Notes under the pieces: model-generated
What the model saw: the letters and a program-made list of their open reading frames with translations, nothing else
Database searches by the model: none
Told to the model about the DNA's origin: nothing
Source of the DNA: Sinorhizobium psoraleae
GTDB lineage: Bacteria > Pseudomonadota > Alphaproteobacteria > Rhizobiales > Rhizobiaceae
Direction: 5' to 3'
Assembly: GCF_013283645.1 (NCBI RefSeq)
Contig: NZ_JABEKV010000004.1
Location: 496,001-560,000 of the forward strand
DNA: 64,000 bases
Shown here: positions 1 to 9,009 of the stretch, piece by piece
Numbering within the stretch: position 1 is the stretch's first letter
Layout: every line of letters begins with the position of its first letter
Position numbers and translations under genes: made by a program

Positions 1-1
1 G

Positions 2-2482
2 CTCAACGAACGCAACGCGGTCCGCCTGTCGCCATTCAATGAACATGAGGGGGAAGCGCGTCAGGTGGTCGCTATCGACGCGAGGCAGGGACTGCGCTGG
101 GCAAAGGCGGCAGGCGAGGTAGAAAGCGACGGCGAGCGCGCGAACGTCTTCGATCAAGCCGTCAAGCACATCGCCGAAAGGCGGGCGAAAGGTGCAAAGG
201 TCGTCATTTCGGGCTGGTCGGAAGGATCGCTCGATCGGCTTCTACAGGTTCTCGCGGAGCACGGGCTTGCCAATATTCGTCCGATCAAGGCTCTGTCCGA
301 TGTGCGCTCGCTGAAGCCGGGCGAGGCGGCTTCCGCGGTCCTCAGTCTCGAAGCCGGCTTCGAGAGCGGCGATCTCGTGGTTATCGGCGAGCAGGACATT
401 CTTGGCGACAGAATGGTGCGCCGTTCGAAGCGTCGCAAACGTGGCGCCGACTTCATCGCCGAGGTGACCGGCCTTGACGAGGGCAGCTATGTCGTCCATG
501 CGGAACATGGCATCGGCCGTTTCGTTGGCTTGCGCACGATCGAGGCGGCCGGCGCGCCGCATGACTGTCTCGAGCTTGTCTATGCGGAGGATGCCAAGCT
601 CTTTCTGCCGGTCGAGAACATCGAATTGTTGTCGCGCTACGGTTCCGAGGGCACCGACGCGATGCTCGACAAGCTCGGCGGCGTCGCATGGCAGGCACGC
701 AAGGCCAAGCTCAAGAAGCGGCTGCTCGATATGGCCGGAGGCCTTATTCGCATCGCTGCCGAGCGCCATACTCGCCACGCGCCTGTTCTGGCTGCCCACG
801 ACGGGGTCTATGACGAATTCGCCGCGCGCTTCCCTTACGATGAAACCGAAGATCAGATGAACTCGATCGATGCTGTCCGCGACGATCTCGGAAGCGGACG
901 GCCGATGGACCGGCTGGTCTGCGGCGATGTCGGCTTCGGCAAGACCGAGGTGGCGTTGCGCGCTGCCTTCATTGCCGCGATGAACGGCGTTCAGGTGGCG
1001 GTCGTCGTTCCGACGACATTGCTTGCCCGCCAGCATTTCAGGACGTTCGCCGAGCGATTCCGCGGCTTGCCGATCCGCATTCAGCAGGCGTCGCGGCTCG
1101 TCGGGTCGAAGGAACTCGCGTTGACCAAGAAGGAAGTGGCCGATGGCAAGACCGACATCGTCGTCGGCACCCACGCGCTGCTCGGCTCTTCGGTCAAGTT
1201 CGCCAATCTCGGGCTGCTGATCATCGACGAAGAGCAGCACTTCGGCGTCAAGCACAAGGAACGGCTCAAGGAACTCAAATCGGACGTGCATGTGCTGACC
1301 CTGTCGGCTACGCCTATTCCGAGAACGCTGCAGCTTGCCTTGACCGGCGTTCGCGAATTGTCGCTGATCACGACGCCACCGGTCGACCGCATGGCGGTGC
1401 GCACATTCATCTCTCCCTTCGATGCGCTGGTGATCCGCGAGACACTGATGCGCGAGCATTATCGCGGCGGCCAAAGCTTCTATGTCTGCCCGCGCTTGAG
1501 CGATCTTTCGGAGATCCACGACTTCCTGAATTCCGATGTGCCGGAATTGAAGGTCGCGGTCGCCCATGGCCAGATGCCGGCTACCGAACTTGAAGACATC
1601 ATGAACGCCTTTTACGAAGGGCGATACGATGTGCTCCTCTCGACGACGATCGTCGAATCGGGCCTCGACGTTCCGACCGCCAATACCTTGATCGTGCACC
1701 GCGCCGACATGTTCGGTCTCGCCCAGCTTTACCAGCTTCGCGGCCGGGTAGGTCGGTCCAAGGTTCGCGCCTTTGCGCTCTTCACCCTGCCGGTCAACAA
1801 GACATTGACGGGGCCCGCAGAACGCCGGCTGAAGGTGCTGCAGTCGCTCGATACGCTGGGTGCCGGCTTCCAGCTCGCCAGCCACGATCTCGATATCCGC
1901 GGCGCCGGCAACCTGCTTGGCGAGGAGCAGTCCGGCCACATCAAGGAAGTCGGCTTCGAGCTCTACCAGCAGATGCTGGAGGAGGCTGTCGCCGAGCTCA
2001 AGGGCGAGGAGGAAATCCACGATACCGGCTGGTCGCCGCAGATATCGGTCGGGACGCCCGTCATGATCCCGGAAGAGTATGTGCCGGATCTGAACCTGAG
2101 GCTCGGACTTTACCGTCGTCTCGGCGAACTGACGGACCTGAAGGAGATCGATGGTTTCGGCGCGGAGCTGATCGATCGCTTCGGGCCGCTGCCGACCGAG
2201 GTTCAGCACCTCCTGAAGATCGTTTACATCAAGTCGCTCTGCCGCACGGCCAATGTCGAAAAACTCGATGCCGGGCCGAAAGGCGTGGTTGTTCAGTTCC
2301 GCAACAAGGAATTTCCCAACCCGGCCGCCCTCGTCGGTTACATCGCCAAACAGGGAACGCTCGCGAAGATTCGCCCGGACCAGAGCATCTTCTTCCAGCG
2401 CGAACTTGCGACACCGGACAAGAGGCTGTCCGGCGCAGCCACGGTGATGACGCAACTCGCCGGACTTGCAAAGGTGGCCTGA
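2..2482 (+). CDS. mfd: Transcription-repair coupling factor Mfd, 5' end outside the window
   Basis: Mfd is a DNA translocase that pushes stalled RNA polymerase off damaged template and recruits UvrA for nucleotide excision repair in the cytoplasm. The frame is open from base 2, so the N-terminal UvrB-like part lies outside the window. Visible in order are the RNA-polymerase interaction region (HAEHGIGRF, near nt 500), the helicase core with Walker A GDVGFGKT (near nt 925-950), the DEEQ box (near nt 1230), motif VI QLRGRVGRS (near nt 1735) and the C-terminal TRCF domain. The order and residues leave little doubt. It ends in a hairpin shared with the convergent dsbA-like gene. Confidence 0.97.
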   Translation, partial: LNERNAVRLSPFNEHEGEARQVVAIDARQGLRWAKAAGEVESDGERANVFDQAVKHIAERRAKGAKVVISGWSEGSLDRLLQVLAEHGLANIRPIKALSDVRSLKPGEAASAVLSLEAGFESGDLVVIGEQDILGDRMVRRSKRRKRGADFIAEVTGLDEGSYVVHAEHGIGRFVGLRTIEAAGAPHDCLELVYAEDAKLFLPVENIELLSRYGSEGTDAMLDKLGGVAWQARKAKLKKRLLDMAGGLIRIAAERHTRHAPVLAAHDGVYDEFAARFPYDETEDQMNSIDAVRDDLGSGRPMDRLVCGDVGFGKTEVALRAAFIAAMNGVQVAVVVPTTLLARQHFRTFAERFRGLPIRIQQASRLVGSKELALTKKEVADGKTDIVVGTHALLGSSVKFANLGLLIIDEEQHFGVKHKERLKELKSDVHVLTLSATPIPRTLQLALTGVRELSLITTPPVDRMAVRTFISPFDALVIRETLMREHYRGGQSFYVCPRLSDLSEIHDFLNSDVPELKVAVAHGQMPATELEDIMNAFYEGRYDVLLSTTIVESGLDVPTANTLIVHRADMFGLAQLYQLRGRVGRSKVRAFALFTLPVNKTLTGPAERRLKVLQSLDTLGAGFQLASHDLDIRGAGNLLGEEQSGHIKEVGFELYQQMLEEAVAELKGEEEIHDTGWSPQISVGTPVMIPEEYVPDLNLRLGLYRRLGELTDLKEIDGFGAELIDRFGPLPTEVQHLLKIVYIKSLCRTANVEKLDAGPKGVVVQFRNKEFPNPAALVGYIAKQGTLAKIRPDQSIFFQRELATPDKRLSGAATVMTQLAGLAKVA

Positions 2483-2486
2483 AACA

Positions 2487-2518
2487 AAAATGCCGCCCGG
2501 TTTTACCGGGCGGCATTT
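2487..2518. terminator. Bidirectional hairpin terminator between mfd and the dsbA-like gene
   Basis: A stem of about 12 pairs (AATGCCGCCCGG with CCGGGCGGCATT) and a short T-rich loop follow the mfd stop directly. It is flanked by A-rich sequence on the left and T-rich sequence on the right, so it can end transcription of both convergent genes. Confidence 0.85.
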
Positions 2519-2536
2519 CGGTTTCCATCAGCCGGT

Positions 2537-3199
2537 TCAGTGAGCAGTGCTTGCTTTCATCTGCGCGATCTCGCGCAATGCGTTCGTCAGCACATCGACC
2601 GATTGCGCGCCCATCACAGCATATTGCTCCTCGATGATGAAGCATGGGACGCCGCTGACACCCATCTCGCGAGCCACTTCGATCTCCTGCTTGACCGCGT
2701 CCTTGTCCGCGTCGGAGGTGAGAAGGGCGGCGATGACCGGACCGTCGAGGCCAGCCTGCTCGGCAATCTCCAGCAGGACGGCGTGATCGCCGACGTTTCG
2801 GCCTTCCTCGAAATTTGCCTTGAACAGCAGGCGCACGACCTCGGCCTGGGTTTCCTCGCCATTGGTTGCTGCCCAGCGGATCAGCCGGTGGGCGTCAAGG
2901 GTGTTTGGGCTGATCTTCACGGCATCGAAGTTGAAGTCGATACCGTCTTCCTGGCCAAGTCCTTCAAGCATCTTGTGGGCCCGGTCGACAGCCTCCTGAC
3001 CGCCGAGCTTTGCGGCAAGGTGCCGCTTGTGGTCGACACCCTCCGGCGGCAGGTCGGGATTGAGCTGGTACGGCCGCCACTGGATCATCACATGGATGTC
3101 GCCGGCGACGTTGGCGATCGCTTGGTCGAGGCGGCTCTTTCCGAGATAGCACCACGGACATACAACATCCGAGACGATATCGATTTTGACGGTTTCCAT
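2537..3199 (-). CDS. DsbA-family (FrnE-like) thiol oxidoreductase
   Basis: A 220-residue protein of the DsbA/FrnE thioredoxin-like family. Its redox motif CPWC is at residues 14-17, right after the first beta strand, and the C-terminal part has the cis-Pro-like segment GVSGVPCFI. There is no signal peptide, so it is probably cytoplasmic like other FrnE proteins, whose members act as disulfide oxidoreductases or isomerases; the natural substrate is unknown. The ATG at 3199 has a purine-rich ribosome site (GAAAGAAAGG) about 8 nt upstream. It converges on mfd and stands alone. Confidence 0.9.
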   Translation of the reverse strand: METVKIDIVSDVVCPWCYLGKSRLDQAIANVAGDIHVMIQWRPYQLNPDLPPEGVDHKRHLAAKLGGQEAVDRAHKMLEGLGQEDGIDFNFDAVKISPNTLDAHRLIRWAATNGEETQAEVVRLLFKANFEEGRNVGDHAVLLEIAEQAGLDGPVIAALLTSDADKDAVKQEIEVAREMGVSGVPCFIIEEQYAVMGAQSVDVLTNALREIAQMKASTAH

Positions 3200-3280
3200 A
3201 GTGCCAGCCTTTCTTTCTTCGTGAACCTGCGAGATAGGCCGCTATGGCGATGCTTTCAATGCGTTACCAAATAGGAACCT

Positions 3281-3380
3281 ACTGCATGTTTCCTTAAATC
3301 GAAGCCGATTCACGGACAAAAACATGCAGCGATTCAAAGTTCTAGCCGTTTGTGCTTCTGAAAGACGCACGGCGCTGTCG
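3281..3380. repeat. RIME1-type palindromic intergenic repeat, copy A
   Basis: Contains the pair CTGCATGTTTCCTTAAATCG ... AAACATGCAG, followed by a second arm with GACGCACGGCGCTGTCG. The same two modules recur at 25.3 kb and, inverted, at 40.3 kb. Order and bases match the Rhizobium intergenic mosaic element RIME1 as I remember it. It ends exactly at the stop codon of the next minus-strand gene. Confidence 0.75.
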
Positions 3381-5201
3381 TTACTGCGCGCGCTCGTCCC
3401 ACCAGGTCGGTAGCTGGTAGCCGTAGAGCGGCACCGTGGCTGGGCGCCCGATGTGTTTCCACCGTGCGATCCATTGCGCGTCGAGATGGTAGAGCGGCAC
3501 TACATAGGCGTTGGAAACCAGCAGCCGGTCATGAGCGCGGACTGCGGCGGTGAAGTCTTCGGTGGTCCGTGCCTGAAGGATATTGTTGATCAGTTTGTCG
3601 ATGTCCTTGTCGGCAACGCCGGCAAAATTATCGCTGCCCTGCCTGTCCCGCGATTGCGAACCCCAGCGCCCGAGTTGTTCGACGCCCGGGGAAAGCGAAG
3701 AGGGGAAGGACTTAATGATCACGTCGTAGTCGAACGACTGGCTGCGTTGCTGGTACTGGGAATCGTCGACGGTGCGCACGGTCGCGACAATTCCGAGCGG
3801 CGCGAGGAACCGCTGGTAGGCGAGCGCGATCTTCTCCTGCCCTGCGTTCTGGCTCATGATCTCGAAGGCGAGCGGTGTGCCTTTGGCGTCGACCATCTTG
3901 CCGTCCTTGATTGCGTAGCCGGCTTCGCGAAGCAGCGTCACCGCCTCGCGCAGCACGTTGCGATCGCGACCGGACGCATCGGTGACGGGAAGGCGGTAGG
4001 TTCCATCGAGAATGGTCGGATTGACCTTCTCTCTGACATCGCCCATGAGGCCCAGCTCACGGTCGTCCGCCGCGACGCCGAGGAAGGAAAGCGACGAATT
4101 CTGCCAATAGCTCTGGGTTCGGGTATAGGCACCGTCGAACAGATTCTTGTTCACCCATTCGAAGTCGAAAACGAGCGCGAGGCCCTGGCGCAGCTTGATG
4201 TTGTTGAACATCGGCCTGCGCGTATTGAAGACGAAGCCGAGCATGCCGGAGGGCGTCTTCGGCGTGAAGCTATCCTTGATCACGTCGCCCGAGCGCACCG
4301 CCGGAAAATCGTAACCGCGTGCCCATTTCGTCGCGCTACCTTCCGGATAGACATCGACCTCTCCCTTCTTGAAGGCCTCGAAGAGGGAGTTCTCCTGGAG
4401 GAAATACTCGACCGAAATCTCGTCGTAATTGTCGAGGCCGATCTTGGAAGGCAGATCCTTGCCCCAGTAGTCCGGATTCCGGCGGTAGATGATGCGCTCG
4501 CCCGCCTTCACTTCGGCGACGCGATAGGGCCCGGAGCCAAGCGGCGGCTCGAGTGTCGTCCTGTCGAAGCTATCGACGTTGATCGCGTGTTTCGGCAATA
4601 CCGGTGAAAGCGCGAGCAGAAGCGGGAATTCGCGGTCGACATCCTCGTTGAAAGTGAAGCGGACACTGCGTTCGCCGACCTTCTCCATCTTGGCGACCTT
4701 GGAGAGGCGGTTGCTGAAGGGCGCGCGTCCCTTGTCGCGCATCAACTCGAAACTGAACATGACATCTTCGGCCGTCACGGGCTGGCCGTCCGCCCAGCGT
4801 GCCTTGGGATTCAGATTGAACTGGATGAAGGTGCGATCGTCGTCCCACTCGACGCTTTCCGCAAGCAGCCCGTACATGGTGAACGGTTCATCCTGGGAGC
4901 GCTGCATCAGCGATTCATAGACGAGATTGCCGAAGCCCGGATCCCACATGCCTCGGGCGGTTGTCCGCATACTCTTCAGAATGAAGGGATTGAGGCTGTC
5001 GAAAGTGCCGACGACTCCATAGGAAATCTTGCCCCCCTTCTTCACGTTGGGGTTGACGTAAGGGAAGTTCTTGAAGTCGGCGGGCAGTCCGGGCTCACCA
5101 TGCATGGAAATGGCATGCACAGGCGCGGCCACGGCTTCCTTGCCGAATGTGCTGGCGGCCAAAAGCATGACAAGGCCGGAAAGAACTGCGCGCAACTTCA
5201 C
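3381..5201 (-). CDS. ABC transporter substrate-binding protein, peptide family 5 (YejA-like)
   Basis: A periplasmic binding protein of about 606 residues from solute-binding family 5, which captures oligopeptides or similar molecules for an ABC importer. A signal peptide occupies the first 25 or so residues, ending near AVAAPVHA. The opening HGEPGLPADFKNFPYVNP and the segment RDKGRAPFSNRL are typical of the YejA branch, whose E. coli member serves uptake of microcin C and peptides. No permease or ATPase gene is adjacent, so it is an orphan here. The reading frame opens with GTG at 5201, but GGGAGG overlaps that codon; TTG at 5195, with GGAGG five bases upstream, may be the true start. Copy A of RIME1 abuts the 3' end. 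Confidence 0.85.
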   Translation of the reverse strand: MKLRAVLSGLVMLLAASTFGKEAVAAPVHAISMHGEPGLPADFKNFPYVNPNVKKGGKISYGVVGTFDSLNPFILKSMRTTARGMWDPGFGNLVYESLMQRSQDEPFTMYGLLAESVEWDDDRTFIQFNLNPKARWADGQPVTAEDVMFSFELMRDKGRAPFSNRLSKVAKMEKVGERSVRFTFNEDVDREFPLLLALSPVLPKHAINVDSFDRTTLEPPLGSGPYRVAEVKAGERIIYRRNPDYWGKDLPSKIGLDNYDEISVEYFLQENSLFEAFKKGEVDVYPEGSATKWARGYDFPAVRSGDVIKDSFTPKTPSGMLGFVFNTRRPMFNNIKLRQGLALVFDFEWVNKNLFDGAYTRTQSYWQNSSLSFLGVAADDRELGLMGDVREKVNPTILDGTYRLPVTDASGRDRNVLREAVTLLREAGYAIKDGKMVDAKGTPLAFEIMSQNAGQEKIALAYQRFLAPLGIVATVRTVDDSQYQQRSQSFDYDVIIKSFPSSLSPGVEQLGRWGSQSRDRQGSDNFAGVADKDIDKLINNILQARTTEDFTAAVRAHDRLLVSNAYVVPLYHLDAQWIARWKHIGRPATVPLYGYQLPTWWDERAQ

Positions 5202-5554
5202 CTCCCGAGGGATTTCTACAGGCCGATTCCCGCCACGTTACCAATGCGAGCCCACATTTCCAACCTTCGCCAGAGCGGTTTTCCGCCGGGCTCCCGCTCT
5301 GGCATCCGGGAATCGACCACCGCGATTCTTGATGGGTTCGATCCTGGAAGATCGTGGAATCCGGGTATTTCGAGCTTCACGGGTTGCAAAAAATGCAACG
5401 AAACACTGGATAAACATCACGAGCCAATGTAACAGGTGTTTCCGGAAACGGGGCCATTCAAATGCCTCAATTGGCCAACAGGACAACGGCGGCTGACGAT
5501 ACTCACCATCGGAACAGTTTGTTCCGGAACCGGATTTCAGGAGACGGAATCACA
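5202..5554. other. Divergent intergenic region with nested palindromes
   Basis: About 350 bases between the outward-reading binding-protein and IalB-type genes. The only ordered structure I see is GGAACAGTTTGTTCC at 5511-5525, overlapping a second palindrome GTTCCGGAAC at 5521-5530, roughly 30 bases upstream of the IalB start. No convincing gene is present. Confidence 0.5.
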
Positions 5555-6178
5555 ATGATCTTCAAGTCGAACTTCACCAATCGCGCGGCAATGGCAGCGC
5601 TGGCGCTCTCTGTTGCAGCCGCCGGTGCGCCCAGCGTTGCTTTCGCGCAGGCAGGCAAGCCGCCGCAGGGTTGGTTCAAGGTTTGCACCAAGCAGGAAGA
5701 CAACGACGTCTGCATCGTTCAGAACCTGCTCACCGCCAACAATGGTCAGCTCATCACCGCCGTCGGCCTCATCACCGTCTCCGGCAAGATCAACCGCAAG
5801 GTTATGCAGGTTTCCGTACCTTCTGCCCGCATGATTCCGCCGGGCGTTCAGATGCAGATCGATGGTGGCAAGGGCGTCAAGCTCGACTACGCCATCTGCA
5901 TGCCTGACAAGTGCGTTGCTGAAGCGCCGCTTTCCGACGCGCTGATCGCCAATCTGAAGAAGGGCAACGAAGTCGTCTTCACGTCGGTCAATTTCCAGCG
6001 CGCTCCGAACCCGATCAAGATGTCGCTGGAAGGTTTCACCGGCGTCTTCGACGGTGAGCCGATCGAACAGTCGCAGCTGGAAGAACGCCAGCGTCTGCTG
6101 CAGGAAGAAATGCAGAAGAAGGCGGAAGACGCCCGCAAGAAGCTGGAAGAGGCCCAGAAGGCCGCCAAGCAGCAATAA
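5555..6178 (+). CDS. Invasion-associated locus B (IalB) family secreted protein
   Basis: A 207-residue exported protein of the IalB family (named after the Bartonella erythrocyte-invasion locus; common in free-living rhizobia, where its role is unclear). It has a Sec signal peptide (residues 1-28, ending SVAFAQA), then the IalB core with paired cysteines (VCTKQEDNDVC and ICMPDKCVAEAPL), and ends in a highly charged helix of about 30 residues rich in E, K, R and Q that is probably a coiled coil. The ATG at 5555 is chosen over an upstream in-frame ATG at 5462 because AGGAGA lies 10 bases ahead and the signal peptide begins there. Confidence 0.88.
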   Translation: MIFKSNFTNRAAMAALALSVAAAGAPSVAFAQAGKPPQGWFKVCTKQEDNDVCIVQNLLTANNGQLITAVGLITVSGKINRKVMQVSVPSARMIPPGVQMQIDGGKGVKLDYAICMPDKCVAEAPLSDALIANLKKGNEVVFTSVNFQRAPNPIKMSLEGFTGVFDGEPIEQSQLEERQRLLQEEMQKKAEDARKKLEEAQKAAKQQ

Positions 6179-6197
6179 CCATTCTCGGTTCCTGAAA

Positions 6198-6235
6198 TCG
6201 GAACGCTCGGGCCACTGGTCCGGGCGTTTTTTGTT
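6198..6235 (+). terminator. Rho-independent terminator of the ialB-type gene
   Basis: A GC-rich hairpin (ACGCTCGGGCC paired with GGTCCGGGCGT) followed by TTTTTTG, about 20 bases after the stop codon. Confidence 0.85.
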
Positions 6236-6279
6236 GCCGTGCAGCGCGATTATCCGACTTCTTCAGGCGGCCTAAGAAC

Positions 6280-6313
6280 AAGACGCCCCGGGACCGTAGT
6301 GCCGGAGCGTCTT
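6280..6313 (-). terminator. Hairpin downstream of hspQ
   Basis: AAGACGCCCCGG pairs with CCGGAGCGTCTT, with one unpaired base on each arm. It lies 30 bases beyond the hspQ stop on the minus strand. The following T tract is weak, so efficiency is uncertain. Confidence 0.6.
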
Positions 6314-6342
6314 AGTCAAGCAATCGTCAAACTGACAATGCC

Positions 6343-6672
6343 CTAGTGTCGATAGGTGGCTTTGGGTTTGTAATGCCCGGCATCCGCCTTGTCGAACAGG
6401 GCGTCCACCTGCGGGTGGCGGACCGGTCTATCGCTGTCATCGGACACGAGGTTCTGTTCGGAAACATATGCGACATATTCGGTGTCGTCGTTCTCGGCGA
6501 AGAGATGATAGAAGGGCTGGTCCTTGCTTGGCCGAATTTCCGGCGGGATGGCATTCCACCATTCCTCGGTGTTGGCATATTCCGGATCGACGTCAAAGAT
6601 GACGCCGCGGAACGGGAAGACCCGGTGGCGAACCACCTGTCCGATCTCAAATTTCGCGTTTCTTTGTTTCAT
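6343..6672 (-). CDS. hspQ: Heat shock protein HspQ
   Basis: A 109-residue member of the HspQ/YccV family, known in E. coli as a hemimethylated-DNA-binding and Lon-specificity-enhancing protein. The family hallmarks FEIGQVVRHRVFPFRGVIFDVDP and HLFAENDDTEYVAYVSEQNL are intact, and the length matches the family. Start chosen at 6672, because AAGGA lies upstream and the family begins with the segment KFxIGxVVRH; the frame extends further upstream to 6726 without homology-like sequence. Monocistronic by the look of its flanking hairpins. Confidence 0.92.
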   Translation of the reverse strand: MKQRNAKFEIGQVVRHRVFPFRGVIFDVDPEYANTEEWWNAIPPEIRPSKDQPFYHLFAENDDTEYVAYVSEQNLVSDDSDRPVRHPQVDALFDKADAGHYKPKATYRH

Positions 6673-6764
6673 GACGCAACACATCCTTTCAGACAATAAT
6701 CTGGGTTGCCGCGTGCGGAACATCAATAGGTCTGCGGTGAACCGTTCTTTAGGGGCATTGCAAA

Positions 6765-6801
6765 TGAAAAAAGGCGGGCTTCAAGTGAGCCCGCCTTTTC
6801 C
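6765..6801 (-). terminator. Terminator of glnA
   Basis: AAAAAGGCGGGCT pairs with AGCCCGCCTTTT around a 7-base loop. On the minus strand it ends in a T run, about 50 bases past the glnA stop. Confidence 0.9.
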
Positions 6802-6847
6802 GTTGTCGTAAGCGGACCGGACATGCCTGCTGACCGGTCCATTTTCG

Positions 6848-8257
6848 TCAGACCGAATAGTACATGTCGTATTCGACGGGATGCGGCGTCATTTCGAAGC
6901 GCATGACTTCCTGCATCTTCAGTTCGATGAACGAGTCGATCTGGTCGTCGTCGAAGACGCCGCCGGCTGTCAGGAACTTGCGATCCTTGTCGAGGCTTTC
7001 GAGCGCTTCGCGCAAGCTGCCGCAAACGGTCGGGATCTTCTTCAGTTCCTTCGGCGGCAGGTCATAGAGGTCCTTGTCCATCGCCTTGCCGGGATGAAGC
7101 TTGTTCTTGATGCCGTCGAGGCCGGCCATCAGCATGGCGGCGAAGGCGAGGTAGGGGTTCGCGCTCGGATCCGGGAAGCGGACTTCGACGCGCTTGGCCT
7201 TCGGGTTGCTGCCGAACGGGATACGGCACGAAGCCGAGCGGTTGCGGGCCGAATAGGCGAGCAGAACCGGCGCTTCATAGCCCGGGACGAGACGCTTGTA
7301 GGAGTTCGTCGACGGGTTGGTGAAGGCGTTGAGGGCCTTGGCGTGCTTGATGATGCCGCCGATGAAGTAGAGGCAGGTCTCCGACAGCCCGGCATATTCG
7401 TCGCCGGCAAAGGTCGGCTTGCCGTCCTTCCAGATCGACAGGTGGACGTGCATGCCCGAACCGTTGTCGCCGAAGACGGGCTTCGGCATGAAGGTTGCGG
7501 TCTTGCCGTAGGCATTGGCAACCTGGTGCACGACGTATTTGTAGATCTGCATCTTGTCGGCGTTGCGAACGAGCGCATCGAACTTGACGCCAAGCTCGTG
7601 CTGGGCGGCGGCCACTTCGTGGTGATGCTTTTCAACCGTGACTCCCATTTCGGCAAGCACGGTCAGCATTTCAGAGCGCATGTCCTGGCAACTGTCGATC
7701 GGCGGTACCGGGAAGTAGCCGCCCTTGATGCGCGGACGATGGCCGAGGTTGCCGGTCTCGTATTCGGTGTCGTCGTTGGACGGCAGTTCGGACGAATCAA
7801 GCTTGAAGCCGGTGTTGTACGGGTCGGCCTTGTACTTCACGTCGTCGAACACGAAGAATTCTGCTTCCGGACCAACGAAGACCGTATCGCCGATGCCGGA
7901 GGCCTTGAGATAGGCTTCCGCCTTCTTCGCCGTGCCGCGCGGGTCGCGGTTGTAGGATTCGCCGGAAACCGGATCGAGAATATCGCAGAGAATGACCATG
8001 GTCGACTGAGCGAAGAATGGATCCATGTGAGCCGTTTCCGGATCGGGCATCAGCACCATGTCGGACTCGTTGATGGCCTTCCAACCGGAAATCGAGGAGC
8101 CGTCGAACATGACGCCGTCGGCGAACATGTCTTCGTCGACGCAGACGACGTCCATCGTCACATGCTGCAGCTTGCCCTTCGGGTCCGTAAAGCGAAGGTC
8201 GACGAACTTGACGTCGTTGTCCTTGATTTGCTTCAGAACTTCACTCGCAGTCGTCAT
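6848..8257 (-). CDS. glnA: Type I glutamine synthetase GlnA
   Basis: A 469-residue GSI that makes glutamine from glutamate, ammonia and ATP; it forms a dodecamer in the cytoplasm. Seen are the N-terminal beta-grasp domain, the substrate and metal segment [11 protein letters not shown], the ATP-site [14 protein letters not shown], and the adenylylation loop [10 protein letters not shown] with its tyrosine near the C terminus, so regulation by GlnE adenylylation is expected. Start chosen at the ATG at 8257 (MTTASEVLK) with AGGGA upstream; the longer frame to 8440 would overlap glnB. It follows glnB by about 80 bases, with a terminator-like hairpin between them. Confidence 0.97.
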   Translation of the reverse strand: MTTASEVLKQIKDNDVKFVDLRFTDPKGKLQHVTMDVVCVDEDMFADGVMFDGSSISGWKAINESDMVLMPDPETAHMDPFFAQSTMVILCDILDPVSGESYNRDPRGTAKKAEAYLKASGIGDTVFVGPEAEFFVFDDVKYKADPYNTGFKLDSSELPSNDDTEYETGNLGHRPRIKGGYFPVPPIDSCQDMRSEMLTVLAEMGVTVEKHHHEVAAAQHELGVKFDALVRNADKMQIYKYVVHQVANAYGKTATFMPKPVFGDNGSGMHVHLSIWKDGKPTFAGDEYAGLSETCLYFIGGIIKHAKALNAFTNPSTNSYKRLVPGYEAPVLLAYSARNRSASCRIPFGSNPKAKRVEVRFPDPSANPYLAFAAMLMAGLDGIKNKLHPGKAMDKDLYDLPPKELKKIPTVCGSLREALESLDKDRKFLTAGGVFDDDQIDSFIELKMQEVMRFEMTPHPVEYDMYYSV

Positions 8258-8292
8258 TTGTTGTAAATCCCTGTTTTGAGATGACGAGGTTT

Positions 8293-8318
8293 GAAAAAAT
8301 CGGGGCCGGACGGCCCCC
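8293..8318 (-). terminator. Internal terminator or attenuator hairpin between glnB and glnA
   Basis: On the minus strand GGGGCC-GTCC-GGCCCC is followed directly by GATTTTTT, a compact Rho-independent terminator shape. It sits between two genes usually described as one operon, so it may set the ratio of glnB-only to glnBA transcripts. Confidence 0.75.
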
Positions 8319-8336
8319 CAGGATCTGATGGCGTGA

Positions 8337-8834
<498 letters not shown>

Positions 8835-8915
8835 TCATTCTGCCTATTTTTTATGAAGTTTCGTGGTTTGATGCCAGTAATCGTGCTGCGTCAGGCGCCA
8901 CAAGCACGTTATTTG

Positions 8916-8932
8916 AGCACCAATAATGTGCA
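8916..8932. promoter_or_regulatory. NtrC-type binding site
   Basis: AGCACCAATAATGTGCA contains GCAC-N7-GTGC, the dyad core of NtrC sites. It lies about 165-180 bases upstream of the glnB sigma-54 promoter (an enhancer distance) and about 80 bases ahead of the divergent nnr start. A further GCAC half-site is near 8904. Confidence 0.7.
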
Positions 8933-9009
8933 AATGCATAAAAAGTACTCATTTCGTTTATTCTCGCGCCTCCTTGCTTTGGGCGCCTCGGCGCGGTTAG
9001 ATCTGCTTC

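Noticed and set aside
242-2455. A 737-residue open frame on the minus strand opposite mfd
   Set aside because: It is the antisense shadow of a GC-rich gene: no recognisable family, no ribosome site, and mfd on the other strand is beyond doubt.
6881-8266. A 461-residue plus-strand frame opposite glnA
   Set aside because: Antisense shadow of glnA; composition is biased toward charged and histidine residues and there are no family motifs.
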